This document shows positions 6,023-11,943 of a stretch of 11,943 nucleotides of DNA, one piece after another. Positions within the stretch are counted from its first letter, which is position 1. The number at the start of each line of letters is the position of its first letter. Under the pieces are notes generated by a model, which saw nothing but the letters and a program-made list of their open reading frames with translations, searched no databases and was not told where the DNA came from. Origin of the DNA: Bordetella parapertussis (GTDB lineage Bacteria; Pseudomonadota; Gammaproteobacteria; Burkholderiales; Burkholderiaceae_C); NCBI GenBank assembly GCA_945907335.1, contig CAMDSU010000042.1, positions 1 to 11,943 on the forward strand, in the 5' to 3' direction. The position numbers and the translations under genes are program-made.

Positions 6023-6283
6023 TCAGCGTCCGTCGGGCAGTTCGATCTTGACTTCGAGCACTTCGAGGTTGTCTTGGCGCTCCAAGTTGACCTTGATGTC
6101 GCTCGGGTTGATATTGACGTATTTGGACAGTACGGCAATCAAGTCGCGCTGTAAGTCGGGCAAATAATCTGGTTGATGTGCAGATTTGCCTGAACGTTCG
6201 TGCGCCAGGATGATTTGCAAACGCTCTTTGGCGACGCTGGCGGTTTTTTTCTTTTCGCCGATCAGAAAGGACAACAAAGACAT
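6023..6283 (-). CDS. minE: MinE, topological specificity factor of cell division
   Basis: An 86-residue MinE of normal length. It stimulates the MinD ATPase at the membrane and drives the oscillation that keeps the MinC inhibitor away from mid-cell. The N-terminal [30 protein letters not shown] contains the membrane-targeting start and the MinD-contact helix. The C-terminal topological domain includes [17 protein letters not shown] and [20 protein letters not shown]. It starts 5 bases after the minD stop, and GGAG within the last minD codons lies 8 bases upstream of its ATG, so translation is likely coupled. It is the last gene of minCDE; no clear terminator follows, so some read-through into the regulator-kinase operon in the same direction is possible. 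Confidence 0.97.
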   Translation of the reverse strand: MSLLSFLIGEKKKTASVAKERLQIILAHERSGKSAHQPDYLPDLQRDLIAVLSKYVNINPSDIKVNLERQDNLEVLEVKIELPDGR

Positions 6284-6288
6284 GTGGC

Positions 6289-7104
6289 TTATCTCCGGCC
6301 AAACACGCGTTGCAGCAGTCCGGGCTTGACGGCTTCGGTGAAGCGCATCGGCAGTTCTTTGCCTAGAAAACGGTCAACCACGTCTTTGTAAGCTTCGGCC
6401 ACATCGCTTTTTTCCAGCAGCACCGCAGGCACGCCCTGGTTGGAGGCTTGCAGCACATCTTCTGATTCAGGGATGACACCGATCAACGGGATGCGCAAAA
6501 TGTCTTGGATGTCTTCCAATGACAACATCTGTCCTTCTTGTACGCGGCTAGGGTTGTAGCGCGTGATGAGCAAATGTTCTTTGATGGGTTCTTGGCCTTG
6601 AATCGCACGCAAAGTTTTGCTCCCCAGCATGCCCAAAATGCGGTCCGAGTCGCGCACAGAGGAGACTTCTGGGTTGGTGACCACGACAGCTTCATCGGCA
6701 AAGTGCATGGCCATCATGGCGCCGGTTTCAATACCAGCCGGTGAGTCGCAGACGATGAATTCAAAGTCCATGCCAGCGAGTTCGCGCAAAACACGCTCAA
6801 CACCCTCTTGCGTCAATGCTTCTTTGTCGCGGGTTTGCGAGGCAGCCAGCACAAACAAATGGTCTGAGTGCTTGTCTTTGATCAGCGCTTGGTTGAGAGT
6901 GGCTTCGCCGTTAATCACGTTGACAAAGTCATACACCACGCGACGCTCGCAGCCCATGATCAGGTCTAAGTTGCGCAAGCCCACATCAAAATCGATCACC
7001 ACGGTTTTGTGGCCACGCAATGCCAAACCAGATGCAAAACTGGCGCTGGTGGTGGTTTTGCCAACCCCGCCTTTGCCAGAGGTCACGACGACTATTTTTG
7101 TCAT
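6289..7104 (-). CDS. minD: MinD, membrane-associated septum-site ATPase
   Basis: A 271-residue ParA/MinD-family ATPase of full length. ATP-bound dimers bind the inner membrane, recruit MinC and are released by MinE. The deviant Walker A motif is GKGGVGKTT with the signature Lys11 and the catalytic Lys16. [17 protein letters not shown] (35-51) carries the Asp38/Asp40 switch region, and [11 protein letters not shown] is the Walker B segment. The last dozen residues ([12 protein letters not shown]) form the amphipathic membrane-targeting helix with basic and hydrophobic faces. It begins 57 bases after minC with no strong Shine-Dalgarno and ends 5 bases before minE, all in one operon. Confidence 0.98.
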   Translation of the reverse strand: MTKIVVVTSGKGGVGKTTTSASFASGLALRGHKTVVIDFDVGLRNLDLIMGCERRVVYDFVNVINGEATLNQALIKDKHSDHLFVLAASQTRDKEALTQEGVERVLRELAGMDFEFIVCDSPAGIETGAMMAMHFADEAVVVTNPEVSSVRDSDRILGMLGSKTLRAIQGQEPIKEHLLITRYNPSRVQEGQMLSLEDIQDILRIPLIGVIPESEDVLQASNQGVPAVLLEKSDVAEAYKDVVDRFLGKELPMRFTEAVKPGLLQRVFGRR

Positions 7105-7161
7105 TGAAAAAGATCCCAGTAAAAGAAAACAACACCTGTCATACCGCTAAACCTGTCGAGT

Positions 7162-7911
7162 TTACAAGCCCCGCATATGCAACTTCTCATCGGCCAGCCA
7201 CACTTGCGCAGGTTTGCCCAAAACTTCCTTGGGCAACGCCGTGTCGCTGGTCCGGTAAACACCTGCGATGGACACCAGTTCAGCCTCTAAGCTGGTGGTA
7301 AAAATACGTGCCGTGGTGTCTCCTTTGGCGCCGGCAATGGCTTTGCCGCGCAAGGGGGCATACACATGAATATGCCCGTCTGCCATGATTTCAGCGCCCG
7401 GATTGACCATGGCCAGTACCACCAAGTCGCGCCCTTTGGCATACACGTGTTGGCCTGAGCGCAAAGGTTTATCAATCACCATGGCGCTTGGCGAGGCGGC
7501 AGACACCTCGCGGACCACTTCCACTTCTCGCACCACTTCACGAATGGTTTCTTGCACGGGCGCAGAGGCACCCGCCATGGGGCGAAGCTCTTGCACCACA
7601 AACAATCCGGCCAATGTGGCGGCGGCCTCTTGCAGTGAGTGGGCCGCGCGCAGCGCAACCGGGTTCATGCGATGGCGTTTGAGCAATTGCAACAAGCCGC
7701 TCATCTCGAGCGGACCGGCTTGTGGGTCTAGGGCTTGCAAATCGATCAATACTGGGTCGTTGTCGAAAAAATCTGGCGTGTCACCAAAGCGCTGCTGCAA
7801 ATCGTTGGCCAGATGTGTCAGATCAGCGTTCTTAATCAGCACCGACATCAGCGGCAAATGCACATTTTTGATTTCAAAAGACAGATTTTTGGCAGCAGAT
7901 CGGGAACTCAT
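7162..7911 (-). CDS. minC: MinC, inhibitor of FtsZ ring assembly
   Basis: A 249-residue MinC, slightly longer than the E. coli protein, as is common in betaproteobacteria. It destabilises FtsZ polymers near the poles once recruited by MinD. The N-terminal FtsZ-binding domain spans about 1-108. A variable linker follows, containing ETIREVVREVEVVREV, a charged repeat likely to be helical. The C-terminal beta-helix domain begins at PLRSGQHVYAKGRDLVVLAMVNPGAEI (149-175) and continues through HIHVYAPLRGKAIAGAKGDT; RSGQ is the conserved MinD/FtsZ interaction motif. The ATG at 7911 has only a weak GGA upstream. It is the first gene of minCDE and is divergent from the 8045 gene, with 133 bp between the two starts for both promoters. 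Confidence 0.95.
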   Translation of the reverse strand: MSSRSAAKNLSFEIKNVHLPLMSVLIKNADLTHLANDLQQRFGDTPDFFDNDPVLIDLQALDPQAGPLEMSGLLQLLKRHRMNPVALRAAHSLQEAAATLAGLFVVQELRPMAGASAPVQETIREVVREVEVVREVSAASPSAMVIDKPLRSGQHVYAKGRDLVVLAMVNPGAEIMADGHIHVYAPLRGKAIAGAKGDTTARIFTTSLEAELVSIAGVYRTSDTALPKEVLGKPAQVWLADEKLHMRGL

Positions 7912-8044
7912 AGGGCATCCGTAAGGGGCGGCCAGTCAGCACGCAAGAAAGACCCAGACTTTACACGCTCAGCCAAGGTCTTCCGGTTTGGCAGACGCTG
8001 CGGCAATTTCTGCACAATGGCGTTGTTGGCAACAAAGGTGGGTG

Positions 8045-8572
8045 ATGCAACTATTGGTGGGCTTATTTGTGCTGTATTTCGGGCTGCTCGCTTTGAGCAT
8101 GTTTTATCGAAAGCAGACGATACGTGGGCCGTGGTTTTTTTTGTTGCGTGCGTTTTTCCCCAATTGGCAGTTCTATCACCAGGTCGGCCCGGTGCCCCAT
8201 TTGTATGTTCGCTTTGCAACGGCTAATGGTGAGTTGGGTGAATGGCAATGGATTTATCCACGCCAGCACAGAAAAATCTGGCATGTGTTTCATAACCCGA
8301 GGGGTAACCGTGACTTGGCTTTGCAAAATCTGGTGGACCATGTGTCCAGCGATATCAAGGAGCTGGGCGAGGGTGCGGATGCCAGCCATTTGGTGAGTTA
8401 CCAATTGGTTTGCAGGCATGCCCGGCAAGCCATACGAGGACACATGGACAGCGCTGCCCAAGGCGTTACAGCGCCCGCCATGTACCAATTGGAAATACGC
8501 TTAGAGCGTTCCGGCCCACAAAGCTTGGTCAGCAGCGACACGGTATTGCGCAGTCCGTTATTGCCATGTTGA
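8045..8572 (+). CDS. Single-span membrane protein, coupled partner of HTTM-like protein
   Basis: A 175-residue protein with one N-terminal membrane helix (QLLVGLFVLYFGLLALSMF, about 2-20), then RAFFPNWQFYHQVGPVPHLYVRF and a soluble part with several aromatic residues (GEWQWIYP, IWHVFHNP). The rest looks mixed alpha/beta. I do not recognise a named domain. The start at ATG 8045 was chosen for AAAGG 6 bases upstream; a longer reading from TTG at 7988 adds residues without hydrophobic or conserved character. Its stop (TGA, 8570-8572) overlaps the start of the HTTM-like gene, so both are co-translated and probably form a complex in the inner membrane. The orientation of the soluble part is not clear from the flanking charges. 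The protein may supply a periplasmic or cytoplasmic domain to the partner. Confidence 0.75.
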   Translation: MQLLVGLFVLYFGLLALSMFYRKQTIRGPWFFLLRAFFPNWQFYHQVGPVPHLYVRFATANGELGEWQWIYPRQHRKIWHVFHNPRGNRDLALQNLVDHVSSDIKELGEGADASHLVSYQLVCRHARQAIRGHMDSAAQGVTAPAMYQLEIRLERSGPQSLVSSDTVLRSPLLPC

Positions 8573-9366
8573 TGTCTGGCGATCTCGTGGTGCGTTGGCT
8601 GGAACTGCTTGGCGGCTTCAGCGTGTTGTTGCAATGCCTTGAATATGCACGCATCACTTCCAGCACCAGCCCGCACGGTGTGTGGGCGTGGTCGGTTCAG
8701 CGTGCGGACATTCCGGCTCAACCTGCTTGGCTCAAACATAGCTTGGACTGGCTGTACCAACCGGCGCTGTACCAATTGCAATTGTTGGTCAGAGCCACGG
8801 CAGCGGTGGCATTGATGGTGGTCGGTAACCATTTGGTGATTGCGTTGCTACTCTTCACAGGCAATATATTGCTATTGATTCGTTGGCGCGGCGCATTCAA
8901 TGGCGGCAGCGACTTCATGACTTTGATCACCGCCACAGGTTTGCTGATCGCCCAAGTGGTTCAAGCGTTTACCGATGCACAAACCGGCTGGTCTGCAGGC
9001 TTGGGTTACATCGCTATTCAAACCCTGAGTTCTTACTTTGTCTCCGGTTGGGTCAAGCTCAAACGCCCTGAATGGCGTAACGGGCAGGCTTTACCGGTTT
9101 TTTTGAACGGCGGTTTGTACGGCCCATTGAAAAGTGACAGTGTTTTTCGCCGGCCGGTCGTGGCCTTGGTCTGCAGTTGGGCATTTATTTTGTGGGAAGG
9201 CTTGTTTCCGTTGGTGTTGGTTTTTCCGTCTTGGACATTTGGTTTCGTGGGTGTGGCCCTGCTGTTTCACTTTCTGGTGTTCTGGTTTTTCGGACTGAAC
9301 CGGTTTTTCTGGGCTTGGGCGACCAACTTAGGCAGCATTTTTTTCCTCAGTCATTATCTTTCTTAG
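8566..9366 (+). CDS. HTTM-like polytopic membrane protein (vitamin K-dependent carboxylase-related)
   Basis: A 266-residue hydrophobic protein with about six or seven membrane segments. NGGSDFMTLITATGLLIAQ (112-130), SSYFVSGWVKLKRPEWRNG (155-173) and a late FFGLNRFFWAWATNLG match the pattern of HTTM proteins, relatives of vitamin K-dependent gamma-glutamyl carboxylase whose bacterial members mostly lack known substrates. The Tyr-x-x-Ser-Gly-x-x-Lys segment is the part most conserved in this family. The protein has no fused thioredoxin, DCC or lipase-maturation domain, unlike many homologues. Two ATGs fit: 8566, and 8572, which overlaps the previous stop as TGATG; neither has a clear ribosome site, so translational coupling is expected. 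A reading from TTG at 8410 overlaps the upstream gene heavily and is rejected. The catalytic role is inference. Confidence 0.78.
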   Translation: MLMSGDLVVRWLELLGGFSVLLQCLEYARITSSTSPHGVWAWSVQRADIPAQPAWLKHSLDWLYQPALYQLQLLVRATAAVALMVVGNHLVIALLLFTGNILLLIRWRGAFNGGSDFMTLITATGLLIAQVVQAFTDAQTGWSAGLGYIAIQTLSSYFVSGWVKLKRPEWRNGQALPVFLNGGLYGPLKSDSVFRRPVVALVCSWAFILWEGLFPLVLVFPSWTFGFVGVALLFHFLVFWFFGLNRFFWAWATNLGSIFFLSHYLS

Positions 9367-9439
9367 GGAAATGAATAATTTTTAAGTAATTTAATAAGTA
9401 AATGCAAGTCTTAATGTGATTTTTTTCCGTTGAAAATGC

Positions 9440-9468
9440 TTTGCGCCCTTCAGCTAACTGCATAGAAT
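9440..9468 (+). promoter_or_regulatory. Candidate promoter of the M23-bactofilin operon
   Basis: TTTGCG (9440-9445) and TAGAAT (9463-9468) are separated by 17 bp and lie 43 bases before the start of the peptidase gene. The -10 fits well, the -35 only moderately. The AT-rich stretch just upstream (9370-9430) could act as an UP-type element. This is a pattern-based guess. Confidence 0.35.
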
Positions 9469-9511
9469 GTCGATCCTTCTTCGCTTTAAGGGCTTTTCCT
9501 CAGGATGACTC

Positions 9512-10441
9512 ATGCAATTAATGTGGCTATCAGGGCCGACCGGTAACGTCAGGACCATTTCCATCACCACCCGCACGGTATTGACCGCGGCGGTCATGGT
9601 CGGACTTTTTCTGGTCACTGCTGGTTTTCTATTGCATTTCGTTGGTTTCAAAATCGCTGTTGAATACAACCCTGACTTGGCCCGAAGCATTGGTGGCGTC
9701 ACCACCGAGGCAGAACAAAAGCGCATGGAGTCCATTTACCGGGACCATTTAAGCCAATTGCGTGAATCCATGCACAACACGGTCAATGAAATTCGCCAGC
9801 TCGAGACCATGAAAAACCGGTTCATGGAAATGGCCACGCCCAACGTGGTGCGCGACAAAATCAACCGCCGTGACGACAACAAAGGCGGCCCCTTGATAGC
9901 CCCTAAGCCCTTCTCCAGTTTGTTCCGCCAGCCATTGGGTATTGAGTTTGACCATACCCTGCAAGATTTTGTGCAGACCCAACATGCAGTGCTTGAATTG
10001 CGCGGTAACTGGGAAAAGCAACTCGACTGGCTGCACACCTTGCCCACCGGTTTGCCAATTCGCGGTGACTTCAAGGTAAGCAGTGGCTTTGGTATTCGCA
10101 ACGATCCTTTCACAGGCGGTTTGGCCATGCATGAAGGGCTGGACTTCACGGCCAGCACGGGCACCGCAGTCATTGCCACCGCCAAAGGCACAGTCACCCG
10201 CTCTGGTTGGGATTTTGGCTACGGCAATGTCATTGAAGTACAGCATGCCGAAGGTTTTTCTACCCGTTATGCGCATTTGAGTAAACGCATTGCCCAAGTG
10301 GGTGAACTGGTCGAGCGCGGTGGCGTACTCGGCGAAGTTGGCAGCACCGGACGATCTACTGGCCCGCATTTGCACTACGAAGTCTTTATTCGCGACAGGG
10401 TGATCAACCCCGTGCAAGTGCTTCCGCTCAGTTCAAGCTGA
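9512..10441 (+). CDS. Membrane-anchored M23 (LytM) peptidoglycan peptidase
   Basis: A 309-residue protein: a short basic N-terminus, one membrane helix (about 23-45), a helical, partly coiled-coil periplasmic segment (about 64-175) and a C-terminal LytM domain. The zinc ligands are His207 and Asp211 (MHEGLDF) and His288 (HLHYE); His255 (RYAHLS) and His286 complete the active site. All are present, so this should be an active endopeptidase that cuts peptide cross-links, unlike degenerate LytM activators such as EnvC. AGGA lies 5-8 bases before the ATG. It is followed 19 bases later by a bactofilin gene. M23 peptidase and bactofilin pairs are known from Hyphomonas (LmdC-BacA) and Helicobacter (Csd1-CcmA), where they set cell curvature or stalk shape; a similar role is inferred. 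Confidence 0.93.
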   Translation: MQLMWLSGPTGNVRTISITTRTVLTAAVMVGLFLVTAGFLLHFVGFKIAVEYNPDLARSIGGVTTEAEQKRMESIYRDHLSQLRESMHNTVNEIRQLETMKNRFMEMATPNVVRDKINRRDDNKGGPLIAPKPFSSLFRQPLGIEFDHTLQDFVQTQHAVLELRGNWEKQLDWLHTLPTGLPIRGDFKVSSGFGIRNDPFTGGLAMHEGLDFTASTGTAVIATAKGTVTRSGWDFGYGNVIEVQHAEGFSTRYAHLSKRIAQVGELVERGGVLGEVGSTGRSTGPHLHYEVFIRDRVINPVQVLPLSSS

Positions 10442-10460
10442 GCCTCCACCGGAGACAAAT

Positions 10461-10895
10461 ATGTTTGAGAAATTGCGCGACAAACCCTTGGCCAGTTCGC
10501 AAGAGCGCTTTGAAACTTTGATCGGAAGAACCACCCAAATTTACGGACGCTTGGTACTTGTCGATAGCGTGCGTATCGACGGCAAGGTGGTGGGCAATAT
10601 CGAAACTGCCAAGGAAAGCAAAGTCACGGTGGCGATTGGTGCAAGTGGTGAAGTCTCCGGTGACGTGACTGCGCACCGAGTCATGGTGGCTGGTAAGGTG
10701 GAAGGCAATATTTACGCGTCTGAACGCGTGGAATTTCACAAAGACTCCGTTGTACATGGAGACATCGCTTATGGCTCAATTGCAGTTGAGCATGGTGCCC
10801 GTTTACTGGGCTTGGTGATTCAAAACCCGGTGGGTGGTGCCACTACCGGGGCAGAGGCTACTTCAGCCATTCGACAAGCCCAAAACAGCAAATAA
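10461..10895 (+). CDS. Bactofilin, cytoskeletal scaffold
   Basis: A 144-residue bactofilin (DUF583/PF04519). Residues about 24-115 form the right-handed beta-helix of short repeats, visible as regularly spaced Gly/Val/Ile (VDSVRIDGKVVGNIETAKES, then GEVSGDVTAHRVMVAGKVEGN). The N-terminal tail starts MFEKLRDKP and is polar; no membrane segment is present. Bactofilins polymerise without nucleotide at the membrane and hold cell-wall enzymes in place. GGAG lies 6 bases upstream of the ATG. The gene sits between the membrane-anchored M23 peptidase and a hydrolase gene with gaps of 19 and 15 bases, so all three are expected on one mRNA. The N-terminal segment of the peptidase just outside its membrane helix is short, which would suit direct contact with the bactofilin. 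Confidence 0.95.
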   Translation: MFEKLRDKPLASSQERFETLIGRTTQIYGRLVLVDSVRIDGKVVGNIETAKESKVTVAIGASGEVSGDVTAHRVMVAGKVEGNIYASERVEFHKDSVVHGDIAYGSIAVEHGARLLGLVIQNPVGGATTGAEATSAIRQAQNSK

Positions 10896-10910
10896 CACCC
10901 AGGAATACAA

Positions 10911-11759
10911 ATGCGGCAATCGCCTGAATGGTATGACCGCATGTATAACAACCGGGCGCTGGTCCCGGATTTTGCTGATCATTTACAACGCTGGACCGAG
11001 CAATCAAAAACTGCGCGCAACCTCTTGGGCGGGTTGACCGATATCAGCTATGGCGCAGGCCCCAACGAAACCCTAGACATATTTCCTGCCAATGCAGTTA
11101 ATGCACCGGTCATGGTGTTTTTGCATGGGGGGTATTGGCGCGCCTTGGACAAATCTGACCATTCGTTTATTGCGCCATCATTCACCCGTGAAGGTGTTTG
11201 TGTGGTGGTGCCCAATTACGCATTGTGTCCGGCGGTGAGCATTCCTGAGATCGTCATGCAAATGGTCAAGGCGTTGGCTTGGGTATGGCGATACATCCAC
11301 GAGTGGGGAGGCGACGCCAGCCGTATCCATGTGGTGGGGCATTCTGCCGGTGGACACTTGGCAGCCATGTTGTTGGCCTGCGAATGGCAGCAGTATGCGG
11401 ATGATTTGCCGGCAGATCTGGTGAAGTCGGGGCTGTCTGTGTCCGGCTTGTTTGAATTGGAATCTGTCATGCGTTCGCCGATATTGCAGTCGGACTTGCA
11501 GCTTGATGATGCGCAGGTTTTACGCTGCAGTCCGGCTTGGATGCCGCGTCCGGCACATGGCACGTTCTACAGTGTGGTGGGCGGGTTGGAGAGTGATGAA
11601 TTTATTCGCCACCATGCATTGATTCAGCAGGCATGGGGCAAGGCTTATGTGCCTGTTTGCGAAGCCTTGCCGGGTTTGCACCATTTCAATGTGTTGACGG
11701 CGCTGGCGGAGTCGGGGACTGATTTGAATCGCTTGGCATTGCGTTGTTTGCTGAATTGA
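10911..11759 (+). CDS. Alpha/beta hydrolase, arylformamidase-like
   Basis: A 282-residue cytoplasmic hydrolase. The oxyanion motif HGGYW is at 72-76, the nucleophile is Ser145 in VVGHSAGGHLA, the likely acid is Asp229 in GGLESDEFIR and the likely base is His258 in LPGLHHFNVL. This arrangement and the N-terminal EWYDRMYNNRALVPDF segment match bacterial proteins usually annotated as kynurenine formamidase-like (hormone-sensitive lipase type). No kynurenine pathway gene is nearby, so the substrate is not supported; a general esterase is equally possible. AGGA lies 6 bases before the ATG. It follows the bactofilin gene by 15 bases and probably shares its transcript, though nothing in the sequence ties its function to the cell wall. 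No clear terminator was seen downstream. Confidence 0.82.
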   Translation: MRQSPEWYDRMYNNRALVPDFADHLQRWTEQSKTARNLLGGLTDISYGAGPNETLDIFPANAVNAPVMVFLHGGYWRALDKSDHSFIAPSFTREGVCVVVPNYALCPAVSIPEIVMQMVKALAWVWRYIHEWGGDASRIHVVGHSAGGHLAAMLLACEWQQYADDLPADLVKSGLSVSGLFELESVMRSPILQSDLQLDDAQVLRCSPAWMPRPAHGTFYSVVGGLESDEFIRHHALIQQAWGKAYVPVCEALPGLHHFNVLTALAESGTDLNRLALRCLLN

Positions 11760-11769
11760 CATGAAGCGG

Positions 11770-11902
11770 GTGTTCACGCTGTGTCGCTCTGTTGAAGTGT
11801 GTACTGGTTGCGAGGTGCTCACGCCATGTCGGCTCGCTTACTTGTGCTGTGACGTGAGGTTGCTTTTGCTGTGAAGAGAGGTGCTCACGCCATGCCGGCT
11901 CG
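11770..11902. repeat. Degenerate direct repeats beyond the hydrolase gene
   Basis: A 25-base unit containing GTGCTCACGCCATG occurs at 11812-11836 and again at 11878-11902 with a single T-to-C change, a spacing of 66 bases. A poorer copy (GTGTTCACGCTGTGTCGCTC) lies at 11770-11789. No gene is supported across 11760-11910. The units are not short and regular enough for a CRISPR array. Confidence 0.6.
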
Positions 11903-11910
11903 GTCGCCGC

Positions 11911-11943
11911 TCACTGCAGCAAAGCTGCAATGTTCGCGTCGGC
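11911..11943 (-). CDS. Possible last codons of a gene entering from the right
   Basis: On the minus strand the final 30 bases read in frame as ADANIAALLQ followed by TGA (11913-11911). The composition fits the end of a real protein, but ten codons cannot identify it. The same stretch contains a hairpin, TGCAGC-AAA-GCTGCA (11915-11929). Chance is a real alternative. Confidence 0.25.
   Translation of the reverse strand, partial: ADANIAALLQ

Noticed and set aside
8410..8565. Upstream TTG extension of the HTTM-like gene
   Set aside because: It would overlap the preceding gene by about 160 bases and adds a polar, basic stretch without similarity to the family.
11770..11902. CRISPR array
   Set aside because: At most three unequal copies with irregular spacing and no cas gene in the window.

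Overview
The window looks like a chromosome segment of a betaproteobacterium, most likely order Burkholderiales and perhaps Comamonadaceae. The pointers are the minC-minD-minE order with beta-type protein sequences, a small WLTALKVVPW-type membrane protein of a kind I associate with that group, and a bactofilin gene next to an M23 peptidase gene. Base composition is moderate, neither very GC-rich nor AT-rich. I cannot assign a genus from sequence alone.

Positions 1-2355 look accessory. The left edge holds the 5'-truncated remnant of a mobile-element DUF3987 (YfjI-like) protein. It is followed by a small tail-anchored coiled-coil protein and three minus-strand genes of unknown or weakly assigned function. 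Two of these three encode small exported proteins; the first resembles the Rap1a/HdeA-like group. Positions 2301-4072 hold an SOS-regulated umuDC operon (error-prone DNA polymerase V) under a 20-bp LexA box that matches the consensus. The operon converges with the next unit over an 8-bp gap, and an inverted repeat covers the umuC stop codon.

Positions 4081-5707 (minus) are a compact three-gene signalling unit: a MarR-like winged-helix regulator, a membrane-anchored histidine kinase with atypical H-box and G2-box residues, and a stand-alone receiver protein. A 315-bp gap upstream of it contains an AT-rich island with a good candidate promoter and a MarR-style dyad. Positions 6023-7911 (minus) are the division-site selection operon minCDE. 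Diverging from minC, at 8045-9366, is a pair of translationally coupled genes: a single-span membrane protein of unknown function and an HTTM-like (vitamin K-dependent carboxylase-related) polytopic protein.

Positions 9512-11759 (plus) form a tight operon of a membrane-anchored LytM/M23 peptidoglycan hydrolase, a bactofilin and an arylformamidase-like alpha/beta hydrolase. The first two probably act together in shaping the cell wall. The right edge (11760-11943) has degenerate direct repeats and possibly the last codons of a gene entering from the right on the minus strand.

The best candidates for undescribed biology are the regulator-kinase-receiver unit with its AT-rich promoter, the HTTM pair beside minC, and the cluster of small exported proteins next to a mobile-element scar.
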